Assembly (NCBI GenBank): GCA_938044295.1
Contig: CALIRC010000040.1
Location: 1 to 5,506 of the forward strand
Source: Minisyncoccota bacterium
Lineage (GTDB): Bacteria > Patescibacteriota > Minisyncoccia > Moranbacterales > GCA-2747515
Length of the DNA stretch: 5,506 nt
Direction of reading: 5' to 3'
The translations under genes were made by a program, and so were the position numbers. Positions 1 to 5,506 of the stretch are shown piece by piece (within the stretch, counting starts at the first letter, position 1; each line of letters begins with the position of its first letter). The notes under the pieces were generated by a model. It made no database searches. It was given only the letters and a program-made list of their open reading frames with translations, and was not told the origin of the DNA.

Positions 1-989
1 ACCTCAGGTGCATTAAGGGAAACCAATTTCTTAAGACGATTATTACGGTTAATGATACGACGGTAAAGATCATTAAGATCAGATGTAGCAAAACGACCAC
101 CATCAAGAGCAACCATCGGACGAAGATCTGGCGGTATGACAGGAATCACCGTAGGCAACATCCAGTGCAGTTCAATCTCAGCATTTTTAATACCTTGATA
201 AAATTTCAGTCGCTTAATAATTTTTTTACGCTCGAGCGTTTCCGTCTCATCAAGATCTATGCGAAGTTGCTTAAGCGTCTTATCAACATCAAGATCCTCA
301 AGAAGGTTTTTAATAGCTTCCGCACCGATACCGGCAGAGAAAACTTGGCCAAATTTTGTAGAAAGATTGAAGTACTCTACCTCAGAAAGAACCTGATATT
401 GCTTGAGAGATTTGAGATCATCTTTTGCTGACTTGAATTGCTTCTTAAGTTCCTCAAGTGTCTCATCATCTTTCGCATCTGCATATTCTTTCTGCTTTGA
501 TTTATACTCCCCTTCAAGATCCTTAAAAGCACTCGCTCGCGCTTCTTCATCGACCTCAGTCACAATATATGATGAAAAATACACAACACGCTCTAAAGCT
601 TGTGGCGAGAGACCAAGTGCCAAACCGATTTTACTCGGTACACCACGCAAAAACCAAATGTGTGATACAGGTACAGCAAGTTGAATATGCCCCATATTTT
701 CACGACGCACGATAGCGCGTGTAACTTCAACACCACACTTATCACAGGTAATACCCTTATAACGAATACGCTTATACTTCCCACAATAACATTCCCAATC
801 TTTGCTCGGACCAAAAATGCGCTCACAAAAAAGCCCATCCATTTCATACCGCTGTGTACGGTAGTTAATCGTCTCTGGTTTCGTAATTTCACCGCTACTC
901 CACTCAAGCATTGCTTCTGGACTCGCCACACGAAGTCGCACACTTTCGAAATCACTTACCTTTGTCGATGTTTCATTTTCATTGAACAT
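1..989 (-). CDS. rpoC: DNA-directed RNA polymerase subunit beta' (N-terminal 329 codons, runs off the left edge)
   Basis: Beta' forms the clamp and half of the active-site cleft of RNA polymerase. The reading frame starts at the ATG at 989-987 and stays open to the window edge. Visible family blocks: the N-terminal zinc-binding domain with Cys67, Cys69, Cys82 and Cys85 in a CYCGKYKR...CDKCGVEVT setting; HIWFLRGVPSKIG at about 110-122; GAEAI at about 222-226; PPDLRPM at 286-292; DGGRFATSDLNDLYRR at 296-311; and the lid-region block INRNNRLKKL at about 313-322. The catalytic NADFDGD motif would lie beyond the edge. An extra charged, helix-prone stretch sits at about 147-199, between the YFSSYIVTE and VLSEVEYF blocks, longer than in E. 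coli or B. subtilis. The gene follows the rpoB stop by 40 bases with no terminator between, so co-transcription is likely. No convincing Shine-Dalgarno site precedes the ATG; the start is chosen because conserved N-terminal sequence (SVRLRVASPE) follows soon after. Identification is essentially certain. Confidence 0.98.
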   Translation of the reverse strand, partial: MFNENETSTKVSDFESVRLRVASPEAMLEWSSGEITKPETINYRTQRYEMDGLFCERIFGPSKDWECYCGKYKRIRYKGITCDKCGVEVTRAIVRRENMGHIQLAVPVSHIWFLRGVPSKIGLALGLSPQALERVVYFSSYIVTEVDEEARASAFKDLEGEYKSKQKEYADAKDDETLEELKKQFKSAKDDLKSLKQYQVLSEVEYFNLSTKFGQVFSAGIGAEAIKNLLEDLDVDKTLKQLRIDLDETETLERKKIIKRLKFYQGIKNAEIELHWMLPTVIPVIPPDLRPMVALDGGRFATSDLNDLYRRIINRNNRLKKLVSLNAPE

Positions 990-1029
990 AGTGTTGTTTT
1001 CTATTGATAGATTCTTACAAATATAGTGA

Positions 1030-4000
1030 TTACGTTTTATCTTTCGCATCAGCTCCAGCATCCTCTTCAGGAGTTGTTGCTACATCCTGCAAATCTTCTT
1101 GAGAAGACGCCTCCTCGGGTGTAGCTTCGCGACTTGTAAGCTCTACATCCAGTCCAAGACCCTTGAGCTCATTCACGAGCACATGAAACGACGCTGGAAT
1201 ATTTGGACTCTTGATATCCTCACCTTTGATAATGGATTCATAAGCCTTCGCACGACCCAAAACATCATCCGATTTAATCGTAAGCATCTCCTGCAGTATA
1301 TGAGCAGCACCATAACCCTCAAGTGCCCACACTTCCATCTCACCAAATCGCTGTCCACCAAACTGTGCTTTACCACCAAGTGGTTGCTGTGTAATCAAAG
1401 AGTACGGACCAATAGAACGCATGTGCAACTTATCATCAACCAAATGATTAAGTTTCAGTATATACATCACACCAACCGTCGATTCATTATCAAACGCCTG
1501 ACCTGTCTTACCATCAATCAAGCGAATCTTACCACTTTCAGGAAGTCCAGCAGATTTAAGCTCAGCCTTAATGTCTTCTTCACTCACACCATCAAGTGGT
1601 GGTGTAGCAGCTTTATAGCCATGAGTAAGCCCAGCCCAACCGAGATGTGTTTCAAGGATCTGACCGATATTCATACGTGACGCAACACCCAGAGGATTCA
1701 AAATCACATCAACTGGAGTTCCATCAGGAAGATATGGCATATCCTCTGCAGGAGCTATACGAGAAATCACACCTTTGTTTCCATGACGTCCAGCAAGCTT
1801 ATCACCCACAGCAATTTTACGAAGCTGTGCGACGCTCACCTGAATTTGACGAGAAACACTTGTTGGCAAACGATCACCCTGCTCACGTGTAAAAATTTTA
1901 ATATCAACGACTTTTCCATGTTCACCATGTGGCAAATACAACGATGAATCTTTCACATCGCGAGATTTCTCACCAAAAATTGCACGAAGAAGTCGCTCTT
2001 CAGGCGTTAAGTCACCCTCACCCTTTGGTGTAATCTTTCCTACAAGGATATCACCAGAACTCACTTCTGCACCGATGCGAATAATACCAGACTCATCAAG
2101 ATTTTTGAGACGATCCTCTCCAATATTTGGAATGTCACGTGTCACTACCTCAGGACCAAGCTTTGTGTCACGCACATCAATCGTAAAATCTTCAATATGA
2201 ATTGATGTATAGCGATCAGCATGCAGCACACGTTCAGAAACGATGATCGCATCCTCAAAATTATATCCCTCCCACGGCACAAAGGCTACAACCATATTCT
2301 GTCCAAGTGCAAGTTCACCCAGCTCAGTACTCGCTCCATCTGCTAAAAGCTCACCTTGAACAACTTTTTGTCCGACAGATACTCGTGGCACCTGATTCAT
2401 AGAAGTAAAAGCATTTGATTTTGCAAATGTCTGCAAAAGATACTCACGGCGATGTGGCTTTTTCTTACTACCTTTTGGTGCATCTTCTGTAACAATAATA
2501 TGTCCAGCATCAACTTCTGTCACTTCACCAGCTTGTCGTGCAGTAACAACTTGCCCAGAATCAGTAGCAGCTTTATCTTCGATACCAGTACCCACGATAG
2601 GAGATTCTGGCTTCACACAGCTCACAGCTTGACGTTGCATATTTGAACCCATAAGTGCACGGTTTGCGTCATCATGTTCGAGAAAAGGAATCAGAGAGGT
2701 GGCAACAGAGATACACTGCTTCGGCGACACATCCATATAGTCAATCTCTAAAGAGTGCACAATGTCAGGATGACCATGCACACGCGCATCAAGCATATGA
2801 TCAGCAATATTTCGATCTTCATCCAGCGCAGTACCAGCATGCACAATCGTCTGACGATCCTCTACGGTCGCATTAATATACTCGATATCATCGGAGATAA
2901 ACGGCATAACAGCAATTGTCTTTGCACTATCCTTAGCGATCGTCTGTGCTTCTTTTTCTGAAATCTTCGTACCTTTTTTCACGCTAGCTACACCCTCACT
3001 AAGAATGCGACCAACAAGGTTCTTTTCTGTATTTTTAACTTCTTTGTGTACTTTAAAATAGGGAGTCTCAAGAAAACCAAAATCATTGATCCGCGCATAC
3101 GTTGCAAGATGACCCACCAATCCAATATTTGGACCCTCAGGAGTTTCTACAGGACAGATACGACCATAATGCGAATGGTGCACATCACGCACCTCAAAAC
3201 CAGCACGCTCACGAGTAAGCCCTCCAGGACCAAGTGCACTAAGACGTCGCTTATGCTCAAGCTCTGCAAGTGGATTCACCTGATCCATAAACTGCGAAAG
3301 TTGTGAACTCGAGAAAAACTCTTTAATAGCAGCTGCAACGGGACGCGAATTGATGATTTGTCCAGGTACAACCGTCTCAGCATCACACGTACTCATGCGA
3401 TCCTTGATATTCCGACTCATACGTGCAAATCCTACACGCATCTTGTTTTGAATCAATTCACCAACACCGCGCACACGACGATTACCCAAATGATCGATAT
3501 CGTCAGCCTTTGCATTTGCATCATCGCTCATGCGAATAAGCTCCTTGATAATAAGGATAAAGTCATCTGTATTGAGAATACGATTTGCTTCCTCATCAGG
3601 ACGATCAGTTTGTAAACGCTGATTAAGACGATAACGACCCACAGCACCAAAGTCATAGCGATCAAAATTAAAAAACATTCCCTCAATCATCTGGCGCGCA
3701 TTTTCCTCTGTTGCAAGATCCCCTGGTCGAATACGTTTGTAAACCTCTCGATACGCTTCACCTTGTGATTTCGTGATGTCCTTTGCAAGAGTTTGAGTAA
3801 TATAATCAACATCCAGTATAGTCGTATCATCAAACTGCTTCTTTATATCCTCGTCCTTCACAAAACCAAAAGCTCTCAAAAGAGTTGTGACGGGAATTTT
3901 ACGCTTCCGATCAATCTTTACAGAGATAACACCATCACGGTCTACATCAAGCTCCAGCCAAGCACCCCGGTTTGGAATAATTTTTGCACCAAAAAGCTTC

Positions 4001-4518
4001 TTTCCCTTTTGGTATTCCATAGAAAAGAAAACACCTGGACTTCGCGTCAACTGCGATACGATCACACGCTCCACACCGTTTATAATAAAGGTACCGCGAT
4101 CAGTGATAAGTGGAAAATCTCCCAAATAAATCTCCTGCTCACGAACTTCTCCTGTTTTTTTCAATGTAAGTTTTGCGCGCGCCCGCAGTGGTGCTTCGTA
4201 AGAAACATTTTTTTCACGTGCTGTAATCTCATCATGCTTTGCGTCATCGAGAAAGTATTCATCTATCGTAAGCTCCATGTCCTTACCGACAAAGTCTGTA
4301 ATCGGATTGACTTCATCAAGAAGTTCCTGCATACCGCGCTCAAGAAACCAGTCATAGGATTTTGTCTGAGCTTCAATCAAATTAGGAAGAGAAACAGCGA
4401 GTTGTTTTTTAAAAAATTTACGTTTAGCAAGCGATGAAGAGGGACTAAACGTATCTCTAACCTTAAGTGTCTGACCAACGGACCGATTATCAACTTTAGA
4501 CATAAAAAGACGTTCCAT
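1030..4518 (-). CDS. rpoB: DNA-directed RNA polymerase subunit beta, complete (1162 aa)
   Basis: Beta forms the other half of the RNA polymerase cleft and binds the nucleic-acid scaffold and incoming NTP. All hallmark blocks are present in order: DRGTFIINGVERVIVSQL at 140-157; the rifampicin-pocket cluster SSSQLSQFMDQ...HKRRLSALGPGG at 403-433; VETPEGPNIGL at 457-467; the active-site-proximal NFED at 753-756; GDKLAGRHGNKG at 905-916 with invariant lysines 907 and 915; NPLGVASRMNIGQILETHLG at 941-960; and the C-terminal GGKAQFGGQRFGEMEVWALE at 1048-1067, which packs against beta'. The length is close to compact bacterial beta subunits and lacks the large lineage inserts of E. coli beta (1342 aa). 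An acidic, probably disordered tail of about 32 residues follows residue 1130. The ATG at 4518 is preferred over an internal ATG at 4503 because GGGAGAG lies five bases upstream of it. The stop is TAA. Pocket residues matching E. coli D516, H526 and S531 are intact (D412, H422, S427), while N518 is replaced by Val414 and S522 by Ala418. Confidence 0.99.
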   Translation of the reverse strand: MERLFMSKVDNRSVGQTLKVRDTFSPSSSLAKRKFFKKQLAVSLPNLIEAQTKSYDWFLERGMQELLDEVNPITDFVGKDMELTIDEYFLDDAKHDEITAREKNVSYEAPLRARAKLTLKKTGEVREQEIYLGDFPLITDRGTFIINGVERVIVSQLTRSPGVFFSMEYQKGKKLFGAKIIPNRGAWLELDVDRDGVISVKIDRKRKIPVTTLLRAFGFVKDEDIKKQFDDTTILDVDYITQTLAKDITKSQGEAYREVYKRIRPGDLATEENARQMIEGMFFNFDRYDFGAVGRYRLNQRLQTDRPDEEANRILNTDDFILIIKELIRMSDDANAKADDIDHLGNRRVRGVGELIQNKMRVGFARMSRNIKDRMSTCDAETVVPGQIINSRPVAAAIKEFFSSSQLSQFMDQVNPLAELEHKRRLSALGPGGLTRERAGFEVRDVHHSHYGRICPVETPEGPNIGLVGHLATYARINDFGFLETPYFKVHKEVKNTEKNLVGRILSEGVASVKKGTKISEKEAQTIAKDSAKTIAVMPFISDDIEYINATVEDRQTIVHAGTALDEDRNIADHMLDARVHGHPDIVHSLEIDYMDVSPKQCISVATSLIPFLEHDDANRALMGSNMQRQAVSCVKPESPIVGTGIEDKAATDSGQVVTARQAGEVTEVDAGHIIVTEDAPKGSKKKPHRREYLLQTFAKSNAFTSMNQVPRVSVGQKVVQGELLADGASTELGELALGQNMVVAFVPWEGYNFEDAIIVSERVLHADRYTSIHIEDFTIDVRDTKLGPEVVTRDIPNIGEDRLKNLDESGIIRIGAEVSSGDILVGKITPKGEGDLTPEERLLRAIFGEKSRDVKDSSLYLPHGEHGKVVDIKIFTREQGDRLPTSVSRQIQVSVAQLRKIAVGDKLAGRHGNKGVISRIAPAEDMPYLPDGTPVDVILNPLGVASRMNIGQILETHLGWAGLTHGYKAATPPLDGVSEEDIKAELKSAGLPESGKIRLIDGKTGQAFDNESTVGVMYILKLNHLVDDKLHMRSIGPYSLITQQPLGGKAQFGGQRFGEMEVWALEGYGAAHILQEMLTIKSDDVLGRAKAYESIIKGEDIKSPNIPASFHVLVNELKGLGLDVELTSREATPEEASSQEDLQDVATTPEEDAGADAKDKT

Positions 4519-4695
4519 CAGAACTCTCCCGCATCACATAGGCAGCATTAAGCCCTAATGAAGGATATATTTCCAATGAAATTTAGTGAAATTACCTAAT
4601 TGTATGAAAAATGTGCGTGTGACTCATCCCCCTTGACACGTCTGGCACTGCAATTGCAGATACTGCGCATCAAAATAAAGTGGATTATTTTCCGT
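4519..4695 (-). other. Probable long 5' leader of rpoB; no gene seen
   Basis: If transcription starts just downstream of the promoter at 4702-4730, the rpoB mRNA carries a leader of roughly 175 bases. It contains a perfect 12-bp palindrome (CTGCAATTGCAG, 4648-4659), a short imperfect hairpin (TAGGGC pairing with GC..CCTA, 4539-4557) a few bases before the Shine-Dalgarno site, and a repeated AATTTCA within 4574-4595. No known riboswitch or ribosomal-protein leader was recognised. A 70-codon frame spanning 4596-4808 crosses the promoter, has no family resemblance, and is not called. The remainder of the 4519-4916 gap is covered by the promoter, operator-like and DnaA-box-like entries; nothing convincing was seen in 4841-4916. 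Confidence 0.45.
4524..4530 (-). promoter_or_regulatory. Shine-Dalgarno site of rpoB
   Basis: GGGAGAG ends five bases before the ATG at 4518. It is the best ribosome binding site in the window and decides the start: the alternative in-frame ATG fifteen bases downstream has no purine-rich site at a usable distance. Confidence 0.8.
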
Positions 4696-4701
4696 ATAAT
4701 G

Positions 4702-4730
4702 ATAGTAACAAACACAAAGAATCCTGTCAA
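4702..4730 (-). promoter_or_regulatory. Main candidate promoter of rpoB (sigma70/SigA type)
   Basis: On the minus strand a perfect -35 box TTGACA (4730-4725) is followed by a 17-base spacer and the -10 box TACTAT (4707-4702). The -10 is preceded by TGT, giving an extended -10. The -35 match and optimal spacing make this the strongest promoter-like sequence in the window. Transcription would start near 4695. It points into rpoB and presumably drives rpoBC. Confidence 0.7.
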
Positions 4731-4747
4731 TTGGCTAACCAATGACA
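4725..4747. repeat. Hyphenated inverted repeat overlapping the rpoB -35 box (operator-like)
   Basis: On the plus strand TGTCAATTGG (4725-4734) and CCAATGACA (4739-4747) are inverted copies separated by CTAA, with one unpaired A in the left arm. The left arm contains the complement of the -35 TTGACA, so a protein bound here would compete with sigma. A-rich sequence follows it on the plus strand and no T-run follows on the minus strand, so it does not look like an intrinsic terminator. The regulator, if any, is unknown. Confidence 0.45.
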
Positions 4748-4777
4748 AAAAAGTAATTTTCTTGTAATAAATAGCAT

Positions 4778-4820
4778 TTATCCATGACTTATCCCCATGA
4801 TAATGCAAAAGTTATACACA
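4778..4820 (+). promoter_or_regulatory. Cluster of three DnaA-box-like 9-mers
   Basis: Three same-strand 9-mers resemble the DnaA box TTATNCACA: TTATCCATG (4778-4786, two mismatches to TTATCCACA), TTATCCCCA (4789-4797, one mismatch) and TTATACACA (4812-4820, matching the degenerate consensus). They are offset by 11 and 23 bases, close to one and two helical turns, and lie beside AT-rich DNA. No dnaA, dnaN or other origin gene is in the window, so an origin is not claimed. DnaA-responsive control of rpoBC, a minor DnaA-binding site, or chance are all possible. Confidence 0.35.
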
Positions 4821-4840
4821 TTCGCACAAAATCGGATCAA
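4811..4840 (-). promoter_or_regulatory. Second, weaker candidate promoter upstream of rpoB
   Basis: TTGATC (4840-4835, four of six consensus bases) is separated by 18 bases from TATAAC (4816-4811, five of six). The start would fall near 4804, giving a leader of nearly 290 bases. The -10 overlaps the best DnaA-box-like 9-mer. It is plausible as an auxiliary promoter but could be chance in AT-rich DNA. Confidence 0.35.
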
Positions 4841-4916
4841 AAGTACTATTTCCCCTTTCCGATTCCTACGTAATTGTACCACAGGGCTAGAGCAAAAAGA
4901 ATATTTACGCAAGATC

Positions 4917-5186
4917 TCATTCAGAACAAGCAAATGAAAGCGTGTTTATAAGCGTCTGAGCGATACGTAATGTCGTATAACCTGTGGGTAAGTCCGTTTC
5001 CAAGCTAAACGTAGCAATATCGGAACAAGAAAGAGATTTACTTTCTAACAAAGCGCACAGGTGAGAAAAAAAGACTTCAAGTAAGTTATTTTCGTCAACC
5101 CATTGCTCCATTGCTATCACAGCACCATCTTGAAGCAAAGCAAGTGTCATTTTCTTCTCTTTTATTGTGAGTAATACTGTATACAT
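4917..5186 (-). CDS. Small TsaB-like protein (89 aa, N-terminal half only, divergent)
   Basis: The product resembles the N-terminal lobe of TsaB (YeaZ), a partner of TsaD in making the tRNA modification t6A and a member of the ASKHA (actin/Hsp70-like) fold. Evidence: a beta-hairpin-like start with VLLTIKEKKMTLALLQDG at 4-21, matching the ILAIDT..SVAL..DG pattern; a helix at about 33-50; SLSCSDI at 51-57, equivalent to the usual SLSDID; and LPTGYTTLR at 66-74, aligning with the family's GPGSFTGLR, followed by a helix ending LSFA. Full TsaB is over 200 residues, so the second lobe is missing. The glycine-rich motif keeps only Pro67, Thr71, Leu73, Arg74 and an aromatic Tyr70, and the first-strand Asp is lost. 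The ATG at 5186 is chosen because the first strand needs it; no good Shine-Dalgarno site precedes it. It lies upstream of rpoB with a gap of about 400 bases. It may be a reduced functional subunit or a decaying remnant; catalytic activity is not claimed. Confidence 0.6.
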   Translation of the reverse strand: MYTVLLTIKEKKMTLALLQDGAVIAMEQWVDENNLLEVFFSHLCALLESKSLSCSDIATFSLETDLPTGYTTLRIAQTLINTLSFACSE

Positions 5187-5204
5187 AAAACAATCTACAT
5201 GGAA

Positions 5205-5213
5205 CTTATACCA
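5205..5213 (-). promoter_or_regulatory. Possible extended -10 for the TsaB-like gene
   Basis: TGGTATAAG gives a -10 hexamer TATAAG (five of six consensus bases) preceded by the extended TG motif. No good -35 lies 17 bases upstream. Transcription would begin near 5198, leaving a leader of about a dozen bases before the ATG at 5186, which would fit the missing Shine-Dalgarno site. The motif is formed by the end of the inverted-repeat element. Confidence 0.35.
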
Positions 5214-5367
5214 TCTCCAAATAACCAGCCTACATTAAGTGTGCTCTCTCGTGAGCGAGAAATCTGCCACAGATGCGCAGTGTGTCTAGACCCATAAGCA
5301 GCTGTGGTAGGTGTCGCAGCCGCGAGAGTGTGCACTTGGGTGTTGGGTGGTTATTTGGAGATGGTAT
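5208..5367. repeat. Nested inverted-repeat element, about 160 bases (TA-flanked mobile repeat or structured RNA)
   Basis: The outer arms, 5208-5227 and 5348-5367, are perfect 20-bp inverted copies. Inside, 5237-5251 pairs with 5323-5337 (15 positions, one T-T mismatch, two G-T pairs), and 5264-5272 pairs with 5302-5310 (nine pairs, one G-T). Near-symmetric internal loops (9 and 10 bases, then 12 and 12) separate the helices, and a 29-base loop caps the structure. A small side hairpin CTCG-TGAG-CGAG lies at 5248-5259. The element fits exactly between two minus-strand genes. TA follows the arms on both sides of a CCATCTCC...GGAGATGG core, as for short non-coding elements moved by TA-targeting transposases. 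The long imperfect hairpin shape also recalls 6S-type RNA, but no conserved 6S, SRP, RNase P or tmRNA sequence was recognised. No T-run follows either arm, so it is not an ordinary terminator. The structure is certain; its nature is open. Confidence 0.7.
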
Positions 5368-5393
5368 TACTCAAATATTGCCAACCAGATGCG

Positions 5394-5506
5394 CTACCAC
5401 CATGACACTCCACCTGTCTTTGCAAGAATCTTTGGTTTTTCTACTTGGCCTGTTTTCTGTATGAAACCAAAATCCACATCGTTTACATCTTCATTACAGC
5501 CAAGAT
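5394..5506 (-). CDS. C-terminal end of a probable surface protein (SdrD B-like repeat tail with LAKTG motif), partial
   Basis: A minus-strand frame enters from the right edge and ends at a TAG at 5396-5394, giving 36 visible residues. They contain CNEDVNDVDFGF, the typical closing strand of SdrD B-like/Cna B-like repeat domains of extracellular proteins (DxDFGF), then a short charged linker (VEKPKI) and LAKTGG. LAKTG resembles sortase signals (LPXTG; LAXTG is used by class E sortases). The protein stops only five residues after the motif (GVSWW after LAKTG), without the hydrophobic helix and basic tail that normally follow a sorting signal. Ignoring the TAG, the same frame would add eight mostly hydrophobic residues before a TAA. 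The stop lies 27 bases upstream of the inverted-repeat element. The product would act outside the cell if the reading is right; the gene body is not visible, so this rests on a short stretch. Confidence 0.5.
   Translation of the reverse strand, partial: LGCNEDVNDVDFGFIQKTGQVEKPKILAKTGGVSWW

Noticed and set aside
165..1007. Open frames of both strands overlapping the left 1 kb, including a 120-codon minus-strand frame at 593-955
   Set aside because: The true frame here is rpoC, which runs unbroken from 989 to the edge and carries the zinc-binding and DGGRFATSDLNDLYRR motifs; the others are out of frame.
1099..4437. Several plus-strand open frames inside rpoB, up to 214 codons at 3793-4437
   Set aside because: They lie antisense to well-conserved beta coding sequence and encode no recognisable motifs; they are shadows of rpoB.
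4633..4661. Plus-strand TTGACA at 4633-4638 as a divergent promoter
   Set aside because: No acceptable -10 lies at the right distance, and no plus-strand gene lies downstream.
4596..4808. 70-codon minus-strand frame with a hydrophobic stretch ahead of rpoB
   Set aside because: It spans the strong promoter, operator-like repeat and DnaA-like sites, has no recognisable family pattern and no good ribosome binding site.
4905..4919. UGA read as an amino acid (as in Gracilibacteria) at the end of the TsaB-like gene
   Set aside because: Readthrough would add only four residues before TAA, and no in-frame TGA interrupts rpoB or rpoC, so nothing supports recoding.
5228..5348. Possible integron attC site: GTTGGGT (5342-5348) fits GTTRRRY and partly pairs with AGCCTAC (5227-5233)
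   Set aside because: The opposite box does not fit RYYYAAC, and the perfect 20-bp helix outside the boxes is not attC architecture; a single degenerate 7-mer is likely chance.
5208..5367. Intrinsic transcription terminator
   Set aside because: The hairpin is very long with large internal loops and neither arm is followed by a T-run on its transcript strand.
5360..5410. Minus-strand stretch with GGTGGTAGCGCATCTGGTT, resembling the D-arm half of a tRNA
   Set aside because: No matching anticodon stem, T-arm or acceptor 3' strand can be built, and much of it codes for the end of the partial protein.
5273..5464. 63-codon plus-strand frame across the right end
   Set aside because: It runs through the palindrome and antisense to the surface-protein tail; its sequence is explained by those features.

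Overview
The window reads leftward: every supported gene lies on the minus strand. From upstream (right edge) to downstream (left edge) these are: the 3' tail of a probable surface/cell-wall-type protein, a roughly 160-base nested inverted-repeat element, a small TsaB-like protein, a control region of about 400 bases, complete rpoB, and the first 329 codons of rpoC. The rpoB-rpoC pair encodes the beta and beta' subunits of bacterial RNA polymerase.

The organism is a bacterium. Three features suggest a member of the Candidate Phyla Radiation (Patescibacteria, perhaps Parcubacteria-like): a compact beta subunit of 1162 residues without the large inserts of proteobacterial beta; a charged, helix-prone insertion in the N-terminal part of beta'; and a half-length, divergent TsaB-like neighbour. 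This placement is inference from family knowledge, not a phylogeny. No ribosomal protein genes (rplJ/rplL) lie directly upstream of rpoB.

Right edge (5394-5506): the end of an otherwise unseen gene whose product resembles the last strand of an SdrD B-like domain, followed by an LAKTG motif and an abrupt stop. Next (5208-5367) is a palindromic element with perfect 20-bp terminal arms, two further nested helices and a 29-base apical loop. It could be a small TA-flanked mobile repeat or a structured RNA. Its left end carries an extended -10 that may serve the TsaB-like gene (4917-5186), which has no good Shine-Dalgarno site.

Control region (4519-4916): a strong-looking sigma70-type promoter (TTGACA, 17-bp spacer, extended -10) sits about 185 bases ahead of rpoB. 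A hyphenated palindrome overlaps its -35 box. A weaker second promoter and a row of three DnaA-box-like 9-mers lie farther upstream. rpoB has a clear Shine-Dalgarno site; rpoC starts 40 bases after the rpoB stop with none visible. No terminator separates the two, so they are most simply read as one transcription unit producing the two large catalytic subunits.
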